Below, in pieces: positions 43,920-54,135 of a DNA stretch of 64,000 bases; positions within the stretch are counted from its first letter, which is position 1; each line of letters starts with the position of its first letter. The position numbers were made by a program, and so were the translations under genes. The stretch is from Bisbaumannia sp015645095. Lineage in GTDB: Bacteria > Pseudomonadota > Gammaproteobacteria > Pseudomonadales > Halomonadaceae. The stretch lies in the NCBI GenBank assembly GCA_036871055.1, contig CP141893.1, positions 62,001-126,000 on the forward strand, written 5' to 3'. The notes under the pieces were generated by a model. The model made no database searches, was not told the DNA's origin, and worked only from the letters and a program-made list of their open reading frames with translations.

Positions 43920-44666
43920 TCAGCGGCCGGGGGCCAGGTTCGAGAAGTGTTCGAAACGACCGGTGAAGGCCTTGGGCCGCGGGAAGGCCAGGTCGCCATG
44001 CTTGCTGGTGCCCAGTCCCAGCCCGACCAGGGCCTCGGCCAGCTTGACCGCTGCGGTGACGCCCTCCACCACCGGCAGGCCCACGGCCTCGGTGATCTCG
44101 GCGGTCAGGTCCGCCATGCCACCACAGCCCAGCACGATGGCGCCGATGCCATCCTCCGCCTTGGCCCGACGGCTTTCGTCGATGATGCGTGCCACGGCGG
44201 CGTCGCCGTCCTCCTCCAGGTCGAGCACCGGAATCTCCGCCGCCCGCACCCGGCGGCAGTGATGGGCGAAGCCATACTGGGCCAGCAGGTGCTCGGCGAT
44301 GATGGCGGTGCGCCCCAGGGTGGTGACCACCGAGAAGCGGGTGCTGATCAGGCTGGCCATATGAAAGGCCGCCTCGGCGATGCCGACCACCGGGGCCCGG
44401 GTCAGCTCGCGGGCCGCCAGCAGCCCCGGGTCGCCGAAGCAGGCGATGATATAGGCATCGGTACCCTCTCGCTCGCCGGCCAGCACCTCCTCCTGGACAC
44501 CCACCGCGGCCACCGCCTCGTCGAAGTGACTCTCGATGGAGACCGGCCCGGCATCGGGCTGGGTGGCGACGATATGGGTGCCCGGGGCGGCGATGCGCGT
44601 CGCCGCCTCACCGATGGTGGCGGTCATGCCGGCGGTGGTATTGGGGTTGATCAGGCGTAGCCGCAT
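43920..44666 (-). CDS. Asp/Glu/hydantoin racemase family, allantoin racemase-like
   Basis: A 248-residue racemase-family protein. Both catalytic cysteines are present: C76 in IIACFGDPG and C181 in IVLGCGGMADL, as in the allantoin racemase HpxA (Cys79/Cys184). It could convert R- to S-allantoin or act on a related hydantoin, which fits its place beside uraD, puuE and the permeases. GGAGAG lies before the ATG at 44666. It is divergent from the paralogue at 45091, which lacks the second cysteine. Confidence 0.85.
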   Translation of the reverse strand: MRLRLINPNTTAGMTATIGEAATRIAAPGTHIVATQPDAGPVSIESHFDEAVAAVGVQEEVLAGEREGTDAYIIACFGDPGLLAARELTRAPVVGIAEAAFHMASLISTRFSVVTTLGRTAIIAEHLLAQYGFAHHCRRVRAAEIPVLDLEEDGDAAVARIIDESRRAKAEDGIGAIVLGCGGMADLTAEITEAVGLPVVEGVTAAVKLAEALVGLGLGTSKHGDLAFPRPKAFTGRFEHFSNLAPGR

Positions 44667-44703
44667 GGGGAGCTCTCCGCTGCGTGTGAACAAGGAAATC
44701 TTG

Positions 44704-44717
44704 TTTTGTACACAAAA
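44704..44717. promoter_or_regulatory. GTAC-centred inverted repeat upstream of racemase 1
   Basis: TTTTGTACACAAAA: TTTTGT and ACAAAA arms around two bases, about 40 nt before the minus-strand racemase start. Variant of the cluster's TTTGTATACAAA boxes. Confidence 0.55.
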
Positions 44718-44831
44718 TAGATTCGCCTTGGCCTAACCGCAAGAGAAAAGACGATATGGCTTTTTACCTGGATTAATCATTGTGAAACAACGTCTTGTAT
44801 ATTGTTTTCTAATTATTATTCGAAATTTCTA

Positions 44832-44917
44832 GACTAGACTTAAGTCGCAACCACCCGGTTTTTTCGAGGATGTCGACCGTATTTCCGACGTCATGTATAC
44901 ACTTGATTGTATCCAAT
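44832..44917. promoter_or_regulatory. Promoter-like motif and two GTATAC-type boxes
   Basis: In the 424-nt gap 44667-45090, an AT-rich stretch carries TAGACTTAAGTC (44835-44846), then ATGTATACAC (44893-44902; TGTATACA palindrome) and ATTGTATCCAAT (44906-44917). The 15-base string from 44832 to 44846 recurs in reverse at 31185-31199. Confidence 0.5.
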
Positions 44918-45007
44918 GTTCTCAGTTGCCCACCGTCGGCAGCGATCGGGGGTTAGTCGGCCATATCCCGAGGAATGAAGGATAGGAGGAAAAAAGTGCT
45001 TGAATTT

Positions 45008-45019
45008 TTTGTATACAAA
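45008..45019. promoter_or_regulatory. Perfect TTTGTATACAAA operator-like palindrome
   Basis: The strongest member of the GTATAC family: a 12-bp perfect palindrome 72 nt upstream of the ATG of the second racemase-family gene. Confidence 0.65.
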
Positions 45020-45090
45020 GGCCAATCCTTAACAGGGGCTATCCGAGACGTGATCGGCGAGCCACCGGCATGAAAGAAGAGGAGAGTGCG

Positions 45091-45762
45091 ATGCGCCTGC
45101 TGCTGCTCAACGGCAATAGCAATGCCGCCATGACCGCGGTCATGGCCGATCGCGCCCGGCACTGGCTGGGCGAGTCGGTCACGGTCATCGAGGAGACCGC
45201 CGAGGAGGGGGTGCCCTATATCGGTTCACGGCGGGACTGCGCGCTGACCGCGGCCAGCACGGTAAGTCGGGTCGAGGCGCGGCTGGCCAGGAGCGGCGTG
45301 GAGGTGGAGGCCATCCTGCTGGCCTGCTTCGGTGAGCCGGGGCTGGACGCGGTGCGCGAGATCAGCCCGGTGCCGGTGCTGGGCATGCTGGAGGCCTCGG
45401 TGCTCAGCGCCCTGCAGCTGGGAGAGCGCTTCGCCATCATCACGCCGGGGGCGCGCTGGCCGCGGATGATCGAGGAGCGCCTGCATGCCCTGGGCGTCTC
45501 CCATCATTGCCTGGAGATCGTGCCGGTGGTGATCGACGACCTGGCGCTGCCCGCCCAGCGGGACGAGGCCCGGACGCGGGTCGCCGAGGCCTTGGCCGGG
45601 TTGGAAGCGCGCTGCTCCCCCTCGGTGGTGATCATCGGTGGGGCGGCCTTCGCCGGCTTGGCCCGGGAGCTGTCGGCGCCCGAGGGGGGCCGCTTGCTGG
45701 ACGCCTTCGATGCCGCCCTGGCCCAGTCCCTGGCCCTGATGCATCTGGGGGCCCAGAGATAG
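45091..45762 (+). CDS. Asp/Glu racemase-family protein with only one catalytic cysteine
   Basis: A 223-residue paralogue of the racemase at 43920-44666. C79 is kept in LLACFGEPGL, but the second site reads IIGGAAFAG, with glycine at position 184 where the two-base racemases have cysteine. A normal two-base racemisation is therefore not expected. It may be a decarboxylase-like, isomerase-like or regulatory member. GAGGAG lies before the ATG at 45091; an ATG at 45070 has no site. It is followed by puuE after 119 nt with a box between. Confidence 0.78.
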   Translation: MRLLLLNGNSNAAMTAVMADRARHWLGESVTVIEETAEEGVPYIGSRRDCALTAASTVSRVEARLARSGVEVEAILLACFGEPGLDAVREISPVPVLGMLEASVLSALQLGERFAIITPGARWPRMIEERLHALGVSHHCLEIVPVVIDDLALPAQRDEARTRVAEALAGLEARCSPSVVIIGGAAFAGLARELSAPEGGRLLDAFDAALAQSLALMHLGAQR

Positions 45763-45808
45763 TCCCCTCGGGACTTGCAAGGCCGCTGGATACACTCTAT
45801 CTTCGTAT

Positions 45809-45816
45809 TGTATACA
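45809..45816. promoter_or_regulatory. GTATAC-type box upstream of puuE
   Basis: TGTATACA inside ATTGTATACATAAA, 66 nt before the puuE start. Its presence suggests puuE also has its own controlled promoter. Confidence 0.5.
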
Positions 45817-45881
45817 TAAACTGTTGCTCGCTTCTGTCCCCCGGAGGTCGAGCCGACGCAGAACAATCAGGAAGGTCAGCC

Positions 45882-46817
45882 ATGAGCGTTACGCCTAACC
45901 GCGACTATCCCCGTGACCTGATCGGCTACGGCCGTGACCCGGTGCATGCCAACTGGCCCGGCAAGGCCAGGATCGCCGTGCAGTTCGTCCTCAACTACGA
46001 AGAGGGCGGCGAGAACTGCGTGCTGCACGGCGATAGCCACTCCGAGAAGTTCCTCTCCGAGATCGTCGGTGCCGAGGCCTACCCGGAGCGTCACCTGAGC
46101 ATGGAGTCGATCTACGAGTACGGGTCGCGGGCCGGCGTCTGGCGCATCCTCAAGGAGTTCGAGCGCCGTGGCCTGCCGCTGACCGTGTTCGGCGTCGCCA
46201 TGGCCCTGGAGCGCCACCCGGAAGTGGCCCACGCCTTCAAGGAACTGGGTCACGAGATCGCTTGCCACGGCCTGCGCTGGATCCACTACCAGAACGTCCC
46301 GGAGAGCGTCGAGCGCGAGCACATGCAGCGCGCCATCGAGATCTTCCAGAGCCTCTACGGCGAGAAGCCGCTGGGCTGGTATACCGGCCGCGACAGCCCC
46401 AACACCCGTCGCCTGGTGCTCGACGAGGGCTCCTTCCTCTACGACAGCGACTACTACGGCGATGACCTGCCGTTCTGGACCACCGAGCGCGACAGCCAGG
46501 GCGAGGCCCGCTCCCACCTGGTGGTGCCCTACACCCTGGACACCAACGACATGCGCTTCGCCACGCCCCAGGGCTTCAACACCGGGGACCACTTCTTCAG
46601 CTACCTGCGTGACGCCTTCGACGTGCTCTACGCGGAGGGCGAGGAGGCGCCGAAGATGCTCTCCATCGGCATGCACTGCCGCCTGCTGGGTCGCCCGGGC
46701 CGCTTCCGCGCCCTGCAGCGCTTCCTCGACCATATCGAGTCCCACGACCGGGTCTGGGTCACCCGCCGCGTGGATATCGCCCGCCACTGGGCCGAGCACC
46801 ACCCGGCCACGCGCTGA
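45882..46817 (+). CDS. puuE: Allantoinase, polysaccharide-deacetylase fold (PuuE)
   Basis: A 311-residue enzyme that hydrolyses allantoin to allantoate. It is the cofactor-light PuuE type, not the amidohydrolase AllB type: PRDLIGYGRDPVHANWPGKA, FVLNYEEGGENCVLHGD and GHEIACHGLRWIHYQ are hallmark stretches. The ATG at 45882 has AGGAAGG upstream; longer frames reach back into the racemase gene. Its product, allantoate, needs a further amidohydrolase that is not seen in the window. Confidence 0.95.
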   Translation: MSVTPNRDYPRDLIGYGRDPVHANWPGKARIAVQFVLNYEEGGENCVLHGDSHSEKFLSEIVGAEAYPERHLSMESIYEYGSRAGVWRILKEFERRGLPLTVFGVAMALERHPEVAHAFKELGHEIACHGLRWIHYQNVPESVEREHMQRAIEIFQSLYGEKPLGWYTGRDSPNTRRLVLDEGSFLYDSDYYGDDLPFWTTERDSQGEARSHLVVPYTLDTNDMRFATPQGFNTGDHFFSYLRDAFDVLYAEGEEAPKMLSIGMHCRLLGRPGRFRALQRFLDHIESHDRVWVTRRVDIARHWAEHHPATR

Positions 46818-46852
46818 GGTCGGCTTCCGATGATGGCGCCTCCCGAAACCAA

Positions 46853-46885
46853 CATGCCCCGCCCGGCGAGGCCGGGCGGGGCATG
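46853..46885. terminator. GC-rich hairpin between puuE and YfcC-type gene
   Basis: CATGCCCCGCCCGGC pairs with GCCGGGCGGGGCATG around GAG. It lies between convergent genes. There is no clear T-run, so it may be a weak or Rho-assisted terminator. Confidence 0.6.
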
Positions 46886-46916
46886 GGGGTGGGGCGGGGA
46901 TCGGCGCGTCAGGCGA

Positions 46917-48359
46917 TCAGCCGACCCATTGGGTGGCCTGGGCGAAGGCCAGGAAGCCCAGGGCGATCACTACCCAGAGGCAGAACAGCGGGAAGAAGAA
47001 TTTCACCCACTTCTGCCAGGGCACGCCGGCGATGGCCAGAGTGGCCATGAAGTAGCCGGAGGTGGGGTAGAGGATATTGCCCATGCCGTCGCCGAGCTGG
47101 TAGGCCAGCACTGCGGTCTGGCGGGTCACGCCGATCAGGTCGGAGAGCGGTGCCATGATCGGCATGGTGACCAGGGCCTGGCCGCTGCCGGAGGGCACCA
47201 CGAAGTTGAAGGCGAGCTGGGCAAAGTACATGCCGATGGCGGAGAGCAGCGAGGGCAGTTCGCCGACCAGGCTGCCGAGGCCCATGACCAGGGTGTCCAT
47301 GATCTGGCCGCCTTCCAGGACGACGGCTACGCCACGCGCCACGCCGGCGATCATGGCGCCCACCAGCACATCGCGGAAGCCCTTGTTGAAGGCCTCGCAG
47401 ATGGCTTCGGTGTTAAGGCCCGCGATCATGCCGACGACGATGCCCATGACGATGAACAGGCCCGCCATCTCCATCATGAACCAGCCCTGGCGCAGTACGC
47501 CATAGACCAGGATGCCGAAGAAGGCGAAGGTGGCGATGGCGGCCAGCTTCTGACGGCCGTTGGCGGTCAGGGCGCCTTCGTCGTCGGCGTGCAGGTAGAG
47601 GCGGCGCTTCTCGGCCTCACCCTCGTCGTCGGCCATCAGGCTGAGGCTGGGGTTCTCACGCACCTTGCGGGCATAGCGCATCACGAAGAAGATGCCCGCG
47701 CCGAGTACCACGGCGAAGGCGGCGGCGCGCAGGCCAAACCCCGAATAGAGGGGCAGGTCGGAGAGCTGCTGGCCGAGGCCGGTATTGATGGGGTTGAGGA
47801 TGCCGGTGGCGAAGCCGGCCGTGGTGGCACACAGGGCCACGGCGGCGGCGGTCACCGAGTCGAAGCGCAGGGCGATCATCAGCGGCAGGATCACCGGCAC
47901 GTAGACCAGGGCGAGCTCCTGGGTGCCGATGATGGTCGCCACCACGGCGAATACCGTCATCAGTACCGGGATCATCAGCAGGCTCTGGTTGGCGAAGCGC
48001 CGGCTCAGCTTGTCGACGCCGATCTCGATGATGCCGGTGCGGCGCAGCACCATGAACATGCCGCCGATCATGAAGGTGAAGAACACCACCTCGCCGGCAC
48101 TCATCAGGCCATTGGGGATGGCCAGCATGAAATCGACGACACCGGCGGGGTTCGAGTCCACATACTGGAACGACTCGGCGTCGATGGTGATCCGTCCATT
48201 GGGCCCGGGGATGCGCTCGAACTGGCCGGCCGGAACGAAATGCGTGGCGATCGCCGCCAGGGCGATGAAGATCACCAGGATCACGTAGATATGCGGGATA
48301 CGCCAGCCGGATGGCTTGGCGGCAGCCGCCTTGGTCGCGCTGGAAGAGGGTTCAGACAT
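46917..48359 (-). CDS. YfcC/DcuC-type membrane carrier
   Basis: A 480-residue membrane protein with about a dozen segments, similar to the YfcC branch of the DcuC/C4-dicarboxylate carrier superfamily. Landmarks: RIPHIYVILVIFIALAAIAT, VPAGQFER, FNFVVPSGSGQALVTMPIMA and LGDGMGNILYPTSGYFMATL. Divergent from allE, with a 323-nt shared control region holding a GTATAC-type and an IclR-type box. Substrate unknown; allantoate or another ureido acid is plausible from context only. Confidence 0.85.
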   Translation of the reverse strand: MSEPSSSATKAAAAKPSGWRIPHIYVILVIFIALAAIATHFVPAGQFERIPGPNGRITIDAESFQYVDSNPAGVVDFMLAIPNGLMSAGEVVFFTFMIGGMFMVLRRTGIIEIGVDKLSRRFANQSLLMIPVLMTVFAVVATIIGTQELALVYVPVILPLMIALRFDSVTAAAVALCATTAGFATGILNPINTGLGQQLSDLPLYSGFGLRAAAFAVVLGAGIFFVMRYARKVRENPSLSLMADDEGEAEKRRLYLHADDEGALTANGRQKLAAIATFAFFGILVYGVLRQGWFMMEMAGLFIVMGIVVGMIAGLNTEAICEAFNKGFRDVLVGAMIAGVARGVAVVLEGGQIMDTLVMGLGSLVGELPSLLSAIGMYFAQLAFNFVVPSGSGQALVTMPIMAPLSDLIGVTRQTAVLAYQLGDGMGNILYPTSGYFMATLAIAGVPWQKWVKFFFPLFCLWVVIALGFLAFAQATQWVG

Positions 48360-48509
48360 GATATTGCCTCATTTTGTTGTTTCTTGAGGTGTACGCGAGT
48401 GCATGCGGGCTCATGCACTCCGAGGAAGCGCTTCTGCGTCGCTCCCCTCTCCAGGCGCCCGCTGGGCTGGCCTGGAGCAAGGCGAAGGATCAATCCGCTA
48501 TGGCTAATC

Positions 48510-48575
48510 TTGTATACGGACTATTTGCGGCCTTGCCTTGACTCTGATTGAAGCTTAAATTGGAAATAGTTTCCA
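48510..48575. promoter_or_regulatory. Dual operator region before allE: GTATAC box and IclR box
   Basis: In the 323-nt gap between the YfcC-type gene and allE, TTGTATACG (48510-48518) is a partial GTATAC box. TGGAAATAGTTTCCA (48561-48575) matches the E. coli IclR consensus TGGAAATNATTTCCA at all but one fixed position. The allE start is 108 nt further on. The rest of the gap shows nothing gene-like. Confidence 0.65.
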
Positions 48576-48682
48576 GAGATTTTTTGCCGTGCTTTGCCGA
48601 CCCGGCGGCGCGGCCCGAACACAACCGCCGGGTGCCTGTTGCATCGCAGAGAGCGGTTATTCCCAACCAACGAGGACACACC

Positions 48683-49534
48683 ATGGCTCGTAATACCTAT
48701 TACGCCCCCCAGGGCGGCCATCCGCCCCAGACCCAGCTGCTCTCCGACCGCGCCGTCTTCACCGAGGCCTACGCCATCGTTCCCAAGGGCGTGCTGCGGG
48801 ACATCGTCATCAGCTACCTGCCGTTCTGGGAAAACACCCGTCTGTGGGTGCTGGCGCGTCCGATGACCGGCTTCTCCGAGACCTTCTCCCAGTACATCGT
48901 GGAAGTCTCTCCCGGCGGCGGCAGCACCAAGCCCGAGCTGGACGAGGGCGCCGAGGGCGTGCTCTTCGTGGTCGAGGGCGAGATGGTGCTGACCCTGGCC
49001 GGCGAGAAGCATGTGATGCAGCCGGGCGGCTACGCCTTCATTCCGCCGGGCAGCGACTGGAGCCTGCGCAACGAGAGCGACGCCGCGGTGCGTTTCCACT
49101 GGATCCGCAAGGCCTACGAGTTCGTCGAGGGCATCGAGGTGCCGGAGGCCTTCGTCACCAACGAGAACGATGTCGAGCCGATCGCCATGCCGGGCACCGA
49201 CGAGAAGTGGGTCACCACCCGTTTCGTCGACCAGTCCGACATGCGTCACGACATGCACGTCAATATCGTCACCTTCCAGCCCGGCGGCGTGATCCCCTTC
49301 GACGAGACCCACGTCATGGAGCACGGCCTCTATGTGCTCGAGGGCAAGGCGGTCTATCACCTCAACCAGGAGTGGGTCGAGGTGGAAGCGGGTGACTACA
49401 TGTGGCTGCGCGCCTTCTGCCCGCAGGCCTGCTATGCCGGTGGTCCGGGCCCGTTCCGCTACCTGCTCTACAAGGACGTCAACCGCCACATGAAACTCAA
49501 TGCCTCCGCCGCCTACCGCGGCCTGCAGCGTTGA
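48683..49534 (+). CDS. allE: (S)-ureidoglycine aminohydrolase
   Basis: A 283-residue bicupin enzyme that converts S-ureidoglycine to S-ureidoglycolate and ammonia. Two cupin halves: an N-terminal one around EGVLFVVEGEMVLTLAGEKH and a C-terminal one with the manganese ligands in FDETHVMEHGLYVLEGKA. Length matches the family (E. coli YlbA/AllE). GAGGAC precedes the ATG. allA follows 17 nt after its stop, so the two are co-transcribed. Confidence 0.94.
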   Translation: MARNTYYAPQGGHPPQTQLLSDRAVFTEAYAIVPKGVLRDIVISYLPFWENTRLWVLARPMTGFSETFSQYIVEVSPGGGSTKPELDEGAEGVLFVVEGEMVLTLAGEKHVMQPGGYAFIPPGSDWSLRNESDAAVRFHWIRKAYEFVEGIEVPEAFVTNENDVEPIAMPGTDEKWVTTRFVDQSDMRHDMHVNIVTFQPGGVIPFDETHVMEHGLYVLEGKAVYHLNQEWVEVEAGDYMWLRAFCPQACYAGGPGPFRYLLYKDVNRHMKLNASAAYRGLQR

Positions 49535-49551
49535 GTCGCGAGGAGGACGTG

Positions 49552-50040
49552 ATGCTGGAACTCACCGCCGCCCCCCTGACGCGGGAGGCCTTCGCTCCCT
49601 TCGGTGATGTCATCGACACCCGGGGCGCCGACTTCTTCCCCATCAATGCCGGGCGCACCAAGCGCTACCACGACCTGGCCAAGGTGGAGACCCTGGGCGA
49701 GGAGGCGCGGACGCTGATCAGCATCTTCGTCAGCCAGCCGGTGGAGGTGCCCCTGAGCCTCGACTTCCTGGAGCGTCACCCCCAGGGCAGCCAGGCCTTC
49801 GTGCCGCTGCACGAGGAGCGCTTCCTGGTGGTGGTGGCTCCGCCGGGGGACAAGATCGACCCGGCCCAGGTGCGCGCCTTCGTCACCGATGGCCGTCAGG
49901 GCGTCAACTACCGCGCCGGCACCTGGCACGCCATCCAGTCGGTGCTGGAGCGCGAGGGCGAGTTCCTGGTGGTCGACCGGGGCGGCACCGGCAACAACTG
50001 CGACGAGCATCCATTGGCGGTTCGCGTCACCCTGGACTGA
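49552..50040 (+). CDS. allA: Ureidoglycolate lyase
   Basis: A 162-residue cupin-like enzyme that splits S-ureidoglycolate into glyoxylate and urea. Landmarks: FAPFGDVIDTRGADFFPINA, the central SIFVSQP and GVNYRAGTWHAIQSVLE. GAGGAGG lies just upstream of the ATG at 49552; longer frames run back into allE and are not needed. Ends before a terminator-like hairpin, so gcl has its own promoter. Confidence 0.94.
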   Translation: MLELTAAPLTREAFAPFGDVIDTRGADFFPINAGRTKRYHDLAKVETLGEEARTLISIFVSQPVEVPLSLDFLERHPQGSQAFVPLHEERFLVVVAPPGDKIDPAQVRAFVTDGRQGVNYRAGTWHAIQSVLEREGEFLVVDRGGTGNNCDEHPLAVRVTLD

Positions 50041-50063
50041 GCCTCCCTCTAGCCAGTCTCGGA

Positions 50064-50089
50064 GGGCCGGCGGGGTATCCCGTCGGCCC
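50064..50089 (+). terminator. Hairpin downstream of allA
   Basis: GGGCCGGCGGG pairs with CCCGTCGGCCC (one G-T pair) around GTAT, followed by CTTC. It is 23 nt after the allA stop. The T-run is short, so termination may be partial. Confidence 0.6.
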
Positions 50090-50207
50090 CTTCGGCGTGT
50101 CTGGGTTTTGTCGCTGATTCTATGATAATTGGATGGCATTTTGACAAAATTTCTGGAGATGCAAATTTTTGAAATAAAAGAGGTTTTCTGTTCTTTGGTA
50201 ATTTCTG

Positions 50208-50222
50208 TGGAAATGTCTTCCA
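50208..50222. promoter_or_regulatory. IclR-type box upstream of gcl
   Basis: TGGAAATGTCTTCCA has the same arms and 15-bp length as the box before allE, and matches the IclR consensus except at two central positions. It sits in an AT-rich promoter region 82 nt before the gcl start. Confidence 0.6.
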
Positions 50223-50303
50223 TAAAATATTGACAGGGTGGCGGCGCCCGCCTACCTTGAATGGCAAGAACCCTGATTACCGTGTCACCGAGGAGGAATC
50301 GTC

Positions 50304-52079
<1,776 letters not shown>

Positions 52080-52092
52080 AGTAGACGGCACT

Positions 52093-52112
52093 CCGCCGCC
52101 CTCGGGCGGCGG
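52093..52112 (+). terminator. Short GC hairpin between gcl and hyi
   Basis: CCGCCGCCC pairs with GGGCGGCGG almost without a loop. No T-run follows. It is more likely an mRNA-processing or stabilising hairpin inside the operon than a true stop. Confidence 0.45.
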
Positions 52113-52143
52113 TTCCGGAAACCCGTTTCAACAGGAGCCGATC

Positions 52144-52920
<777 letters not shown>

Positions 52921-52925
52921 GTAAC

Positions 52926-53013
52926 TGACCCCATGGGGTCAGACCCCAGTCAGGGTGCCAGGTCCGTGAGCGTGCACCTGGCCGGCGGTGACGGTACCGC
53001 CGGGGTCTGACCC
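52926..53013. repeat. Inverted-repeat element between hyi and glxR
   Basis: TGACCCCATGGGGTCA (52926-52941) is a perfect palindrome overlapping GGGGTCAGACCCC. GGGGTCTGACCC (53002-53013) is the exact inverse of GGGTCAGACCCC, with about 54 nt between. GGCGGT and ACCGCC pair inside. It could form alternative hairpins in the operon mRNA or be a REP-type insertion. Confidence 0.6.
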
Positions 53014-53033
53014 AAGTAAGAAGGAGAGAGACT

Positions 53034-53924
53034 ATGAGCAAGATCGGTTTTATCGGCCTGGGCATCATGGGTCGCCCCATGGCGGGTCACCTGCTGGACG
53101 CCGGCCACGAGATTTTCACCGTGCAGCATGGCAGCCCGATTCCCCAGGACCTGGCCGACAAGGGCGCCCAGGTGGTGGCCAACCCCAAGGCGGTGGCCGA
53201 GGCCGCCGAGATCATCATCACCATGGTGCCGGATACCCCGGACGTGGAGCAGGTGCTGTTCGGTGAGAACGGCGTGGTCGAGGGCCTCAAGCCGGGCTCC
53301 CTGGTGATCGACATGAGCTCCATCGCGCCGATCGCCACCCAGGAGTTCGCCAAGCGCATCGTGGAAGCCGGCGGCGAGTACGTCGACGCTCCGGTCTCCG
53401 GCGGCGAAGGCGGTGCCATCAATGCCGCCCTGACCATCATGGTCGGTGCCACCGAGGAAGGCTTCGCCCGCGCCAAGCCGGTGCTGGAAGTGATGGGCAA
53501 GACCATCACCCATATCGGCGGTCACGGCGCCGGCCAGACCTGCAAGGTGGCCAATCAGATCGTCGTCGCCCTGACCATCGAGGCGGTGGCCGAAGGCCTG
53601 CTGTTCGCCTCCAAGGCCGGCGCCGACGTGGCCAAGGTACGCGAGTCCCTGCTCGGCGGCCTGGCCACCTCGAAGATCCTCGACGTTCACGGCGAGCGCA
53701 TGATCAACGGTACCTTCGATCCGGGCTTCAAGATCAAGCTCCATCAGAAGGACCTCAACCTGGCCCTGGAAGGCGCCCGCAGCCTCAACCTGTCGCTGCC
53801 GGGGACCGCCAACGCCCAGCAACTCTTCCAGGCCTGCGTGGCCCATGGCGGCGCCGACTGGGATCACGCCGGCATCCTGCGCGCCCTGGAGCAGCTCGCC
53901 GACCATAGCGTCAGCGACAAGTAA
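53034..53924 (+). CDS. glxR: 2-Hydroxy-3-oxopropionate reductase (tartronate semialdehyde reductase)
   Basis: A 296-residue NAD(P)H-dependent beta-hydroxyacid dehydrogenase that reduces tartronate semialdehyde to D-glycerate. Rossmann motif GFIGLGIMGRPMAGHLLDAG at residues 5-24, substrate loop DAPVSGGEGGAINAALTIMV, and the catalytic lysine in GQTCKVANQIVVALT. AAGGAGAG precedes the ATG. It is 113 nt after hyi and 211 nt before the glycerate kinase gene, so the middle of the operon has some non-coding sequence. Confidence 0.95.
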   Translation: MSKIGFIGLGIMGRPMAGHLLDAGHEIFTVQHGSPIPQDLADKGAQVVANPKAVAEAAEIIITMVPDTPDVEQVLFGENGVVEGLKPGSLVIDMSSIAPIATQEFAKRIVEAGGEYVDAPVSGGEGGAINAALTIMVGATEEGFARAKPVLEVMGKTITHIGGHGAGQTCKVANQIVVALTIEAVAEGLLFASKAGADVAKVRESLLGGLATSKILDVHGERMINGTFDPGFKIKLHQKDLNLALEGARSLNLSLPGTANAQQLFQACVAHGGADWDHAGILRALEQLADHSVSDK

Positions 53925-54135
53925 ACCCTCCCCCCAGGGATTGGGTGGGCCGCGGTGAAACGACCTTCGCCGCGTCCCATCGAGTTCCTGACTGGCAGGC
54001 GCCGGGTCGTCGTCTGCCATGCCACGCATGTGGCCCTTCTCCGGTGGCGGTCTCCCTGTGGTAGGCCCTTGGCCGTCACCGGCTTTTTTTCTTCCCCCTT
54101 TTCCGCCCGTTGCGGCTTCCGTGAGGAGTCTGCCG

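Noticed and set aside
44790..44810. TTGTATATTG as a further GTATAC box
   Set aside because: It lacks the symmetric ACAA half and is in AT-rich sequence where partial matches are expected.
45507..45881. N-terminal extension of puuE into the upstream gene
   Set aside because: It overlaps the racemase-family gene out of frame and crosses an operator-like site; the ATG at 45882 has a ribosome site and the known PuuE N-terminus.
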